This document shows, in pieces, positions 29,353 to 37,771 of a stretch of 64,000 bases of DNA. This stretch comes from Planctomycetota bacterium. Lineage in GTDB: Bacteria > Planctomycetota > UBA1135 > GCA-002686595. The translations under genes and the position numbers were made by a program. The stretch is from NCBI GenBank assembly GCA_016795205.1, contig JAEUHZ010000037.1, forward strand, positions 1 to 64,000, given 5' to 3'. The notes below the pieces were generated by a model. The model ran no database searches. It saw only the letters and a list, made by a program, of their open reading frames with translations, and had not been told where the DNA came from. Within the stretch, counting starts at the first letter, position 1; the number at the start of each line of letters is the position of its first letter.

Positions 29353-30069
29353 GTGAAGCCCTCCCCCCTGCTGCCCGCTGCCACCTGGCTCGAAGAGCTC
29401 GCGCGGCAGGTCGAGCGCCTGCGCGAGGTCGTCGAGCCCGAGGCCGTGCACCGCCTGCGGGTCGCGGCCGGGCGGCTCTCCGTCTGGCTGGAGCTGGGCG
29501 CGCGCCGCGCTCTGCGCGACGACCTGCGGCGCTTGCGCCGTTCGGCCGCCGCGGTGCGGGACCTCGACGTGATCGCCGCGAACGACGGCGGTTCGACCTG
29601 GGCGGACGTGCTGCGCGACGAGCGCGGCGAGGAGGCCGCGCGCCTGCGCGCCGCGCTGCGCTCGCCGCGCGTCGAGGGGCTGCTCGACGCGCTGGCCGCC
29701 GTCCCCGAGCCCGACCCGGTCGACGTGCGCGCGGCGCTCCAGCGCCTGAAGCGCCGCGTGCTGCGCGCCGGCGACGCGCTCGACGACCCGGCCGACGGGA
29801 CCGGCGCCCTCCACCGGCTGCGGCGCCGCGTGCGGCGATTGCGCTACGCGCTGGATTGGATGGGCGCCGACGCGTCCGAGTTGCGCGGGTTGCAGGAGCA
29901 CCTGGGCGGCCTCAACGACCTGGCGATCGAGCTCGCACGCCTCGACGTCCGCCGGGGTGACATGGCGCTCGACGCCCGCCGCCGCGCGGTGCGGCGCGAG
30001 ATGGACGAGCGGCGCGCCGCCGCGCTGGCCGCTTGGGGCGCGCTGCGACCAAGCATCGGGGAGCTGTGA
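29353..30069 (+). CDS. CHAD domain protein
   Basis: Product of 238 residues made almost wholly of one CHAD domain. The family pattern H-x2-R-V-x3-R-x-L appears as AVHRLRVAAGRLSVWLEL near residue 37, and again as LHRLRRRVRRLRYALDW in the second half. CHAD domains are helical bundles with a basic cavity that binds inorganic polyphosphate. Placement between ppk1 and sixA fits that role. Start is GTG; upstream codons are out of frame with the family. The sixA gene starts 4 bases after its stop. Confidence 0.9.
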   Translation: MKPSPLLPAATWLEELARQVERLREVVEPEAVHRLRVAAGRLSVWLELGARRALRDDLRRLRRSAAAVRDLDVIAANDGGSTWADVLRDERGEEAARLRAALRSPRVEGLLDALAAVPEPDPVDVRAALQRLKRRVLRAGDALDDPADGTGALHRLRRRVRRLRYALDWMGADASELRGLQEHLGGLNDLAIELARLDVRRGDMALDARRRAVRREMDERRAAALAAWGALRPSIGEL

Positions 30070-30073
30070 CGCG

Positions 30074-30568
30074 ATGGACCTGTGGATCATCCGACACGCG
30101 GTCGCCGAGCAGGTCGCGCCGGGCGGCGACGACGCACGGCGCGCACTGACGTCCGAGGGCCGCGACCGGTTCGCGCGCGGCGTGCGCGGCCTGGCGCGGA
30201 TCGGAGCGCGCTTCGACCTGATCCTGCACAGTCCGCTCTTGCGCGCGCAGGAGACCGCTGACCTCCTGGCGCCGCTGTGCCGCGGCGAAACGGCCGTCAC
30301 GCCCGCCCTCGCCCGGGAGCCCGACGAGGCGCTCCTGGCGGAACTCGCCGGGGATTCAGTCGCGATCGTGGGCCACGAGCCCTGGCTGTCGCAGGCGCTG
30401 GCGTGGCTCGTGTTCGGCTGGCGCGTCTACGAGGACGCGCCCTCGGGCTCGCTCGTCGAGCTCAAGAAGGGCGCGGCCGCGCGGCTCGTCGGCGAGCCGC
30501 GGCCGGGCGCCATGCGCCTCGCGGCGCTCTACCCGCCGGCGGCGTTGCGCGCGCTGGGCCGGCGCTGA
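30074..30568 (+). CDS. sixA: SixA-type histidine phosphatase
   Basis: Product of 164 residues, the size of SixA. The catalytic RH motif is LWIIRHAVAEQ, the second His is in VGHEPWLSQA, and the SPLLRAQETADLL segment is typical. It removes phosphate from phospho-His, in E. coli from the ArcB or PTS-Ntr components. Linkage of SixA with CHAD is seen elsewhere, from general knowledge. The ATG at 30074 follows the CHAD stop by 4 bases, so the two are co-translated. Its last 40 bases overlap the convergent MFS gene. Confidence 0.92.
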   Translation: MDLWIIRHAVAEQVAPGGDDARRALTSEGRDRFARGVRGLARIGARFDLILHSPLLRAQETADLLAPLCRGETAVTPALAREPDEALLAELAGDSVAIVGHEPWLSQALAWLVFGWRVYEDAPSGSLVELKKGAAARLVGEPRPGAMRLAALYPPAALRALGRR

Positions 30569-31758
30569 AGCGTCAGGAACCCACGCGCGGCGAGGCCCAG
30601 GAGCGCCGCGCACAGGAGCAGCACGACGGGCACGCCGAGACGTCCCGCGAGCCAGCCACCCAGCGGCGCGGCGACGGCGGCGGCCAGCGTGCGCGCCGAG
30701 AAGACGATGCCGAACGCGCCACCCCGCCGGCCAACCGGGGTCTCGGCCGCAGCCAGGCCGAAGGAGCAGGCGGCGCTGCCGGCCAGCGCCGCACCGAACA
30801 CGATGCGCGCGACGAGCAGCGCCGCGTAGAACGGCAGCGCCTGCGCCGCCAGCGCGAAGGCCGCGGCCAAGGCCGAGCTCGCCAGCGCGCGCCCGTGCCC
30901 GACCCGGTCGCCGTGGCGACCCCAGGCCGGCATGGCGAGCAGGTTCACGAGGGCCGAGGCCGAGAAGAGCACGCTGGTCCACACGGCCGCGCCCTCCGGC
31001 CCGCCCGCGACGAGATCGCGCACGTGGAGCTCCAGGATCGGGCTCGTGGCGCCCAACGCGAACGCGGCCCAGAACACGATGCCCAGGCCGGCGCGCAGCC
31101 GGGGGTTGGCCCACAGCTCCCCGAAGTCGCGCCGCGCATCGCGCACGGCCTTGGCGACGCTCGCGCGGCCCTCGGATCCGCGTCGGTGCGCCGGGTCCTC
31201 GTGCGCGAAGCGCCAGACCAGGATCAAGGAGGCCAACGCCGCGGCGGCGACGCCGAGGAACACGCTCGACACGCCGGCGGAGAGCGCGGCGATGCCGCCC
31301 AGGAGCGGCCCGAGCACGGAGCCGGCCGCCATCGCGGTCTGCAGCGAGCCTGCGATGCGCCCCTGCTCGGATGCCGGCGCCGCCACGCTGACCAAGGTCG
31401 CACTGGGCGCGATGAACCCCGAGAACGTGCCTTGCAGGAGGCGCAGCACGAGCACCTGCCAGGGCGCCGTGGCGAACGCCATGAGGCCCACGAAGACCGT
31501 GATCGCGAGCAGCGACCGCAGGACCATCAGCTTGCGTCCGTAGCGATCGCCCAGCGAGCCCCACAGCGGGCTCATGACCGCCGCCGAGAGCGGCGCCGCG
31601 CCGTAGAGCACGCCCGCCCAGACGGCGATCTCGACCCGGTCCGTGAGGCCCAGGCCCTCCAGCAGGCTCGGGAAGAACGGCAGGAAACTCTGGATCCCGG
31701 CCGAGGTCACGAAGTTCGCCGTCCAGACCGACCACCAGGTGCGCCGCCACGAGTCCAT
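30529..31758 (-). CDS. MFS transporter
   Basis: Product of 409 residues with twelve predicted transmembrane helices. The family loop 2-3 motif appears as GSLGDRYGRKLMVLRS near residue 70 and again as GRHGDRVGHGRALA in the second half. The sequence suggests a drug or metabolite efflux permease of the multidrug type; substrate unknown. I start at ATG 31758, just before the first helix; the long frame upstream belongs to the kinase gene antisense. It overlaps sixA tail to tail by 40 bases and has no shared function that I can see. Confidence 0.88.
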   Translation of the reverse strand: MDSWRRTWWSVWTANFVTSAGIQSFLPFFPSLLEGLGLTDRVEIAVWAGVLYGAAPLSAAVMSPLWGSLGDRYGRKLMVLRSLLAITVFVGLMAFATAPWQVLVLRLLQGTFSGFIAPSATLVSVAAPASEQGRIAGSLQTAMAAGSVLGPLLGGIAALSAGVSSVFLGVAAAALASLILVWRFAHEDPAHRRGSEGRASVAKAVRDARRDFGELWANPRLRAGLGIVFWAAFALGATSPILELHVRDLVAGGPEGAAVWTSVLFSASALVNLLAMPAWGRHGDRVGHGRALASSALAAAFALAAQALPFYAALLVARIVFGAALAGSAACSFGLAAAETPVGRRGGAFGIVFSARTLAAAVAAPLGGWLAGRLGVPVVLLLCAALLGLAARGFLTLQRRPSARNAAGG

Positions 31759-31835
31759 CGCGAACCGCGCACTGTCCGCGATCCGCGGCGCGCGCGCCAG
31801 AGGGCCCTGGGCCGCGTGCCGGGAGCGAACGCGCC

Positions 31836-34028
31836 TCAGGTCACCGGCACGCCGTCGAGCGCGGCGCGCACGCCGGCCAGGAGGGTGCGCGGCGTGAAGG
31901 GCTTGGCGACGAGCTGCGCGCCGGGCTGCAGGACGCCGTTGCGGCCCATCAGGTCCTCGGCGTACCCCGACATGTAGAGCACGCGCAGCCCAGGTCGCAG
32001 GCCGGTCAGGGCCTCGGCCACCTGCGGCCCGCTCATCTCGGGCATCACGACGTCCGAGAGCAGCAGGTCCGGCGCGTCCGCCGACTCCGCGACGCGGCGC
32101 AGCGCGTCCGCGCCGCTCGCGCACTCGATCACTCGGTAGCCCGCGCGGCGCAGCATCTGCGTCGCCAGGGCGCGCACGTCGTGGTCGTCCTCCACGAGGA
32201 GAATCGTCTCCGCGCCGCCCGGGCGCGCGGCGAGCGCGAGCGGCGCGCGCGCGGCCTGTTCAGCCTCGGCCAGCGGCAGCCGGATCTCGAAGCGCGTGCC
32301 GCGCCCTGGCTCGCTCTCGACCGTGATGGCCCCGCCGGCCTGGGTCACGGCGCCGTGCACGGAGGGCAGCCCGAGTCCGGTCCCCTGGCCGCGCGGCTTG
32401 GTGGTGAAGAACGGCTCGAAGACTCGGGCCTTGACCTCGGCCGTCATGCCCGCGCCCTCGTCGGAGACACGCAGCAGCACCTGCCGACGAGCCGCGCCAT
32501 CGTCGGCGAGCGCGGTTTCGATCGTGCAGCGCCCGCCGTTCGGCATGGCGTCGCGGGCATTGAGCACCAGGTTCACGAGCGCGCTCTCGAGGCGCGCGGC
32601 GTCCATGCGCACCTGAGCCCCGGGCGCCCCGAACAGCACGTCGACTTGGACCCCGTCGCCCGCCGCGCGCCGCAGCAGGGGCAGGGCTTCGCGCACCTGC
32701 GCGTCGAGCTCCAGCACGGACGACGCGAGCACGTCGCTGCGCGCGAACGAAAGCAGCCCGGACGTGATGCCAGCGGCGCGCTCCCCGGCGCGACGGATGG
32801 CCGCCAGCGCTTCGCGCACCTCCGCGGGCGGGGCGCCGGGACGCGCGGCCAGCTCGGAGAAGCCCAGGATCGCCGTCGTGATGTTGTTGAAGTCGTGCGC
32901 CACGCCGCCGGCCAGGCGCCCCAGGCTCTCCAGGCGACCGGCCTTCTCCAACTGGCGCGTGAGCTCGCGCTGCTCCGTCACGTCCTGGATCAGGCCCACG
33001 ATGCGCTCCGGGCGGCCTTCGGGTCCGGGCACGAAGACGCCGCGGTTCACATGCTCGGCCCAGGAACCGTCGGGCCGGCGGAAGCGGTAGTCGGCCGCGA
33101 AGCGACCACAGGTCTCGAGCGCCGACTGGAAGGTGTCCAAGACGCGCGGTCGATCGTCTTCGTGGAGCCGCTCCTGCCACCAAGCGAACGACACCGGGCC
33201 AGCATCCTGCGCGTGCCCCATGACCTCGAGCGTGCGGCCGGTCAGGACCGCCAGGTCGCGCGCCACGTCCCACTCGTAGACCACGGCACCGCTCTGGCCG
33301 ACGGCGATCTCGAAGCGCGTGTTCGCAGCCGCCAGCAACTCGCTCTGGCGCTCGAGGTCGTTCCACGCCTGGCGGTACTGTGTCGCCAGCCGGCGCGCCG
33401 AGCGCCGCGCGACGAAGGCCGTCACGCCGAAGACGAGCGGGAAGAGGATCGCGGCTCCCACCAGCACGCGCGCCGCGCGCGCCCGCGTCGGCTGCTCCAC
33501 CGCGGTGCGCGCCGCACGGATGTCGTTCGTCCAAGCCACGAAGTCGGAGCGCAGCCTGGCGGCGGCCCCGCGCGCGTCGCGGTCGGCGCCATTGGCGCCC
33601 ACCGCGGCAGCGCCGGTCGGTGCGCTCGCATGCCGACCCAGGTCGCGCTCGGCCAGCGCGCGCCACTGCGCGAGATCCGCGGCGAGCCCCTCGTGCTGTG
33701 TGCGCCAGCGGGGCTCGCGCCGCACGGCGTCGGAGAGTTCCCCGAGCGTCGCATCCAGGTTGCGCGCGGCTTCTTCGTAGGCGTCGGGCGGCAGCGCCGG
33801 GTTCTCGCGCAGCGCGCCGCGCGCGGCTTCGAGGTCGGCGAACTGCCCCTCGGCCTCGCGCACGAGCACGACGGCCATGTTCATGCCGGAGATCTCCTCG
33901 GCGCGCGCGCGCAGCTCAAGGACCTCGAGCAGGAGCACACCGGAGAGCACGGCCAGCACGACGAGCGGCACACCCAGCGTCCAGCGCAGGCGGCGTTCGA
34001 AGCTCGGTGCATCGAGGAGCGCGCGCAC
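31836..34028 (-). CDS. hybrid sensor histidine kinase
   Basis: Product of 730 residues. TM1 (about 18-38) and TM2 (about 186-207) bracket a helical periplasmic sensor region. A PAS fold (about 237-352) with the closing IQDVTEQRELT follows. The dimerisation box is GGVAHDFNNITTAILGF, phospho-acceptor His 378; then N, G1 and G2 boxes (NLVLNARDAMPNG, GTGLGLPSVHGAV). A receiver domain ends the protein, with phospho-acceptor Asp 659 in LLLSDVVMPEMSG. All key residues are present. The ligand is unknown. Two response regulator genes follow upstream on the same strand, so they may form one circuit. Confidence 0.93.
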   Translation of the reverse strand: MRALLDAPSFERRLRWTLGVPLVVLAVLSGVLLLEVLELRARAEEISGMNMAVVLVREAEGQFADLEAARGALRENPALPPDAYEEAARNLDATLGELSDAVRREPRWRTQHEGLAADLAQWRALAERDLGRHASAPTGAAAVGANGADRDARGAAARLRSDFVAWTNDIRAARTAVEQPTRARAARVLVGAAILFPLVFGVTAFVARRSARRLATQYRQAWNDLERQSELLAAANTRFEIAVGQSGAVVYEWDVARDLAVLTGRTLEVMGHAQDAGPVSFAWWQERLHEDDRPRVLDTFQSALETCGRFAADYRFRRPDGSWAEHVNRGVFVPGPEGRPERIVGLIQDVTEQRELTRQLEKAGRLESLGRLAGGVAHDFNNITTAILGFSELAARPGAPPAEVREALAAIRRAGERAAGITSGLLSFARSDVLASSVLELDAQVREALPLLRRAAGDGVQVDVLFGAPGAQVRMDAARLESALVNLVLNARDAMPNGGRCTIETALADDGAARRQVLLRVSDEGAGMTAEVKARVFEPFFTTKPRGQGTGLGLPSVHGAVTQAGGAITVESEPGRGTRFEIRLPLAEAEQAARAPLALAARPGGAETILLVEDDHDVRALATQMLRRAGYRVIECASGADALRRVAESADAPDLLLSDVVMPEMSGPQVAEALTGLRPGLRVLYMSGYAEDLMGRNGVLQPGAQLVAKPFTPRTLLAGVRAALDGVPVT

Positions 34029-34060
34029 GGAGGGGAGCCCCGGGACGGGGGCCGAAACCG

Positions 34061-34066
34061 ATTCTA
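34061..34066 (-). promoter_or_regulatory. -10-like TAGAAT before hybrid kinase
   Basis: Minus-strand GC-TAGAAT, 32 bases before the ATG at 34028, five of six matches to the consensus. The -35 position is GC-rich. Confidence 0.4.
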
Positions 34067-34187
34067 GCGGAAGCCGACCGACGGGAGTGGGACGAGCGGG
34101 GCGCGCCTGAGCGCAGCGCGGCGCACAGGCGCCGCCGAGCCGCGCCGCGCTCCCCCGCGAGCTGGCGGCAGCGCCGGTCGCGCGCCC

Positions 34188-34829
34188 TCAGCTCCGGCGC
34201 AGCGCGGCCTCGTCCTCGGCGGCCAGCACCAGCCGCACGAGCTCGGCCGTGGAGCCCACGCCGACCTTGTGCAGCACGTTCGAGCGGTGCAGGTCGATCG
34301 TCTTCTTGCTGAGCTTCAGCTCGGCCGCGATCGCCTTGCTGGCCAGGCCCTCGAGCAGCAGCGGCAGGACCTCGCGCTCGCGCGGGGTCAACCGGTCGAG
34401 GCGCTGACGCGCCGCGCGGCGTTCCTCGCTGCGCTTGGCCGTGACGGCGTGGAACGCCAGGGCGGATTGGAGCACCTCGACCAAGCGTTCCTCGCGGAAG
34501 GGCTTCTCGAGGAAGTCGAACGCGCCGCTCTTGAGCGCGGTCGAGGCGCTGGCGACGTCACCGAAGCCCGTCAGGAACACGACCGGCGCATCGTTGTGGG
34601 CGGCGATCAGCTGCTGCTGCGCCTCCAGCCCGCCCAGACCCGGCAGACGCAGGTCGAGCACCACGACGGAGGGCACCGGGAAGGGCGCGCGCGCGAGCAG
34701 TTCCTCGGCCCGCGCGAAGGTCTCCGCCACGAGTCCGATGGACGCCGCGATGCGGGCCAGCAAGGCGCGCACGCCGTCGTCGTCCTCGGCGGCGAACAGC
34801 GTTCCAAGAGGCGCGAGCGGGCTCGTCAT
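34188..34829 (-). CDS. FixJ/NarL-type response regulator
   Basis: Product of 213 residues. The receiver domain has the acidic pair in AAEDDDG, phospho-acceptor Asp 59 in VVVLDLRLPG, Thr in VVFLTGFGDV and Lys in FLEKPF. The C-terminal LuxR-type helix-turn-helix is clear (LTPREREVLPLLLEGLASKA then LSKKTIDLHRSNVLHKVGVG). It should bind DNA when phosphorylated, most simply by the adjacent hybrid kinase whose gene starts 159 bases downstream. Confidence 0.93.
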   Translation of the reverse strand: MTSPLAPLGTLFAAEDDDGVRALLARIAASIGLVAETFARAEELLARAPFPVPSVVVLDLRLPGLGGLEAQQQLIAAHNDAPVVFLTGFGDVASASTALKSGAFDFLEKPFREERLVEVLQSALAFHAVTAKRSEERRAARQRLDRLTPREREVLPLLLEGLASKAIAAELKLSKKTIDLHRSNVLHKVGVGSTAELVRLVLAAEDEAALRRS

Positions 34830-35016
34830 GGGTAACGCGGTCCGGCGCGGGACCGCCCGGCGACCGGGCGACGTGGGGCGCCGTCCCGGTAGCTTCCCAT
34901 CAGAGCGCGCGCCGTCGACTTCGACAACCCCAGGCCCCGAGCCGACCCTGCGCGCAGGCCAGAGGCCCGTCGGGCCGCCACGAGCGGAGGCCGTCGAGCG
35001 CTGCCGCGCGCGCCGT

Positions 35017-35871
35017 TCAGCCCGGCGCGCCAGTGCCGGGATGCTCGCAGGTCGAGCGCTCGCGGCGACGGAGTTCCTCGTAGGCGGTCACGGCCGTGAC
35101 GGAGGCGATCGCCGAGAGCAGCGCCTGCTCGACGCCGGCCAGCGCCCCCGCGCCGGCGTCGACGACGACCTCACCGACACGACGCTCGCGCGCCGCGAGT
35201 GGCTGCGTGACGAGCCGTGCCGACATCTCCGGGCCGGCGGAAGCTACGACCGTCGCGCCCAGGGCGTCGTCCCAGACCTGCACGTGGACGCCGCGGCCCA
35301 GCGCCGCGTGGGTCGTCCGCGCGGCCAGGGACACGATCTCCTGGATCGAGCGCGCGCCGCACAGCGCTTGGGAGAAGGACTGCAAGCCAGTCAGGGCACG
35401 GCCCTGGCGCGCGGCCCGCTCCTCGAGGGACTCGCGGAACGAGGCCAGCGCGTCGCGCTCGAAGAGCAGCTCCTCGGCCACGTCACCAGCCTCGCGCAGC
35501 TCGTGGTGGCGGCTCAGCGCCTCCTCGACCGCCGCGACCATGCACTCGTAGCCGCAGGGCTTGGTCAGGAAGCGGAAGACGCCCGAGGCGTGCACGGCGC
35601 TCACGGCCAGGTCCACGTCGGCGATGCCCGTCAGCAAGACGCCCATCGTCTCGGGCGCGTGCCGGTGGACCTCGGCGAGCAGGGCCATGCCGTCCATTCC
35701 GGGCAGACCGTAGTCCGTGAGCACGACCGGGAACGGCCCCTCGCGGTCGAACACGCGCACGGCCTCCTCGGCGGTGGCGACCGCGCGCACGTCGAAGCGC
35801 CGCGCGAGCATGCGCGCCACGCCGTTGCGGACGTCGTCCATGTCCTCGACGAACAGGAGCTTCGGGGTCAA
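35017..35871 (-). CDS. response regulator with GAF-like output region
   Basis: Product of about 284 residues. I place the start at TTG 35871, which gives LTPKLLFVEDMDDVRNGVAR, a normal receiver N-terminus. An ATG at 36012 would overlap the end of the UPF0210 gene by 41 bases. No clear ribosome binding site supports either. The phospho-acceptor is Asp 53 in VVLTDYGLPG, with Lys in FLTKPCGYE. After a coiled stretch, the last 110 residues look like a degenerate GAF domain (QALCGARSIQEIVSLAART and LLSAIASVTAVTAYEELRRR). There is no DNA-binding or enzymatic output, so it may act by protein contact with the hybrid kinase. Confidence 0.78.
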   Translation of the reverse strand: MTPKLLFVEDMDDVRNGVARMLARRFDVRAVATAEEAVRVFDREGPFPVVLTDYGLPGMDGMALLAEVHRHAPETMGVLLTGIADVDLAVSAVHASGVFRFLTKPCGYECMVAAVEEALSRHHELREAGDVAEELLFERDALASFRESLEERAARQGRALTGLQSFSQALCGARSIQEIVSLAARTTHAALGRGVHVQVWDDALGATVVASAGPEMSARLVTQPLAARERRVGEVVVDAGAGALAGVEQALLSAIASVTAVTAYEELRRRERSTCEHPGTGAPG

Positions 35872-35971
35872 GCGGCGTGGGCCGACGACGGGCGGACGGC
35901 GCGCCGGCTGGTGCCAGGATCGGAGCGACGCCGCGCCGACTTGAGCGCACCGGGAAACGCCTTCGCGCCAA

Positions 35972-37336
35972 TCAGTTCTTGTAGCTTTGGAGCGGAGCAG
36001 GGATCCGGCCACCGCGCGCGAAGAGCACGCGGGCGCCGAACGCGCCCGGGTCCTGCACGATCGCCGTGCCGAGCAGGCCCCCCCACTCGACCGTCTCGCC
36101 CGGCCGCTTGCCCGGAACGGGAATGATTCGCACGGCGGTGGTCTTGCCGTTCACCATGCCGATCGCCATCTCGTCGGCCACGATCCCGGCGATGACGTCC
36201 GCAGGCGTGTCGCCCGGCACGGCCACCATGTCGAGCCCGACCGAGCAGACGCTGGTCATGGCCTCGAGCTTCGCGAGCGAGAGCGCGCCCTCGCGCACCG
36301 CGCGGATCATGCCGGAGTCCTCGCTGACCGGGATGAACGCGCCCGAGAGCCCGCCGACGGAGCTCGACGCCATGGCGCCGCCCTTCTTGACCGCGTCGGT
36401 GAGCAGGGCCAGCGCCGCCGTGCTGCCCGGCGCGCCGGTCCGATCCACGCCGATCAGCTCCAGGATGTCCGAGACCGAGTCCCCCACCGCCGGCGTGGGC
36501 GCCAGCGAGACGTCGACGATCCCGAACTGCGTGCCGAGCCGCCTGGCCGCCTCGCGCCCCACGAGCTCGCCCATGCGCGTGATCTTGAAGGCCGTGCGCT
36601 TGACCGTCTCCGCGACGGAGAGCAGATCGGCCTCCGGGCCCAGGCGCGCCAGCGCCGAGCGCACGACGCCCGGCCCGGACACACCGACGTTGACGACGGT
36701 CTCGGGCTCGCCGATGCCGATGTGCGCTCCGGCCACGAAGGGGTTGTCCTCGACCGCGTTGCAGAAGCACACGAGCTTGGCGCAGGCCAGTCCGCCGCGG
36801 TCGGCGGTCAGGGCCGCGGCCAGGAGCGTGATCTCGGCGAAGCGGTTCACGGCGTCCATGTGGATGCCGGCGCGCGTGCTGGCCAGCGACAGCGACGAGC
36901 ACACGTGGTCGGTCTCGGCCAGTGCCGCCGGGATCGAATCAAACAGCGCGCGATCCGCACTCGTGAAGCCCTTGTGCACGTAGGCCGTGAACCCGCCGAT
37001 GAAGTCGACCCGGCAGGCCTTGGCGGCCGCGTCCATGGCGCGCGCGAAGGGCACCAGGTCCTTGGCGCCCGAGGCCGCCGCGACCAGTGCGATCGGCGTG
37101 GTGGCGATGCGCTTGTTCACGATCGGCACGCCGAAGTCGGCTGCGATGCCGTTGCCCACGTCGACCAGCTCGCGCGCGTGGTGGACGATCTTGGCGTAGA
37201 CCTTCTCGCAGGAGCTCGCGAGGTCGGGGTCGGCGCAGTCGAGGAGGCTGATGCCGAGCGTGATCGTGCGGATGTCGAGCGTCTCGAGCTCGACCATGCG
37301 CACGGTCTCGAGGATCTCCTGGTCGGTGAAGGACAT
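35972..37336 (-). CDS. UPF0210 / PFL family protein
   Basis: Product of 454 residues matching the UPF0210 (DUF711, PFL) family in length and opening ([25 protein letters not shown]). Other typical phrases are [20 protein letters not shown] and [19 protein letters not shown]. Structures of relatives resemble the pyruvate formate-lyase fold, but the biochemical role is not established; I see no glycyl radical motif. It has its own -10-like element (TATCCT) at 37346-37351, 9 bases from the ATG. The ArsR gene ends 66 bases upstream. Confidence 0.9.
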   Translation of the reverse strand: MSFTDQEILETVRMVELETLDIRTITLGISLLDCADPDLASSCEKVYAKIVHHARELVDVGNGIAADFGVPIVNKRIATTPIALVAAASGAKDLVPFARAMDAAAKACRVDFIGGFTAYVHKGFTSADRALFDSIPAALAETDHVCSSLSLASTRAGIHMDAVNRFAEITLLAAALTADRGGLACAKLVCFCNAVEDNPFVAGAHIGIGEPETVVNVGVSGPGVVRSALARLGPEADLLSVAETVKRTAFKITRMGELVGREAARRLGTQFGIVDVSLAPTPAVGDSVSDILELIGVDRTGAPGSTAALALLTDAVKKGGAMASSSVGGLSGAFIPVSEDSGMIRAVREGALSLAKLEAMTSVCSVGLDMVAVPGDTPADVIAGIVADEMAIGMVNGKTTAVRIIPVPGKRPGETVEWGGLLGTAIVQDPGAFGARVLFARGGRIPAPLQSYKN

Positions 37337-37345
37337 GGGCCGCAG

Positions 37346-37351
37346 AGGATA
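37346..37351 (-). promoter_or_regulatory. -10-like TATCCT abutting UPF0210 start
   Basis: Minus-strand TATCCT ends 9 bases before the ATG at 37336. Four of six consensus matches, no evident -35. Confidence 0.3.
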
Positions 37352-37402
37352 CGCGCCCGCCCCGCGACGGGCAGCCTGGGCCGCGCGCGGGCGACCGAGT
37401 CC

Positions 37403-37768
37403 TCAGCCCGCGAGGTAACGGCGCGCGCTGGCGTGCTCCCGCGCCACCCGGGCCGCCACGCGCTCGCACACGATGGCGCACAGCCGCTCCGGTCCGTCGC
37501 CCTCGGTGGCGTACAGCACGTGCGCGCCGTCGCGCCTGCGCGCCACGAGCCCGACGGCCGAGAGCACGGCCAGGTGCTTGCTGGCGTTCTGGTGCGACAG
37601 GCCGGCCCGCTCGGCCAGCTCCGTGACGCTCCGCGGACCCTCGAGCAAGAGCTCCAGGAGCCGCAGGCGCGAGACGTCACCCAAGGCGCGGAACTGGGCC
37701 GCCACCGCGGCCATCAGCTCGTCCGGCATCCGGTCGCGGCGGGCCGGTGCCTTGCGCGGGCGCGCCAT
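37403..37768 (-). CDS. ArsR-family transcriptional repressor, probable sulfur sensor
   Basis: Product of 121 residues. The winged helix is typical of ArsR/SmtB: FRALGDVSRLRLLELLLEGP, then SVTELAERAGLSHQNASKHL (recognition helix) and the wing VARRRDGAHVLYA. The only two cysteines are C97 and C101 in LCAIVCERV, a C-x3-C pair on the last helix. Known reactive-sulfur ArsR sensors (SqrR, BigR, CstR-type in function) use Cys pairs to form polysulfide bridges, though usually on two different helices. It is the last gene of the sulfur operon, 3 bases after the rhodanese gene, and probably represses the promoter at 42477-42505. Confidence 0.92.
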   Translation of the reverse strand: MARPRKAPARRDRMPDELMAAVAAQFRALGDVSRLRLLELLLEGPRSVTELAERAGLSHQNASKHLAVLSAVGLVARRRDGAHVLYATEGDGPERLCAIVCERVAARVAREHASARRYLAG

Positions 37769-37771
37769 GGC

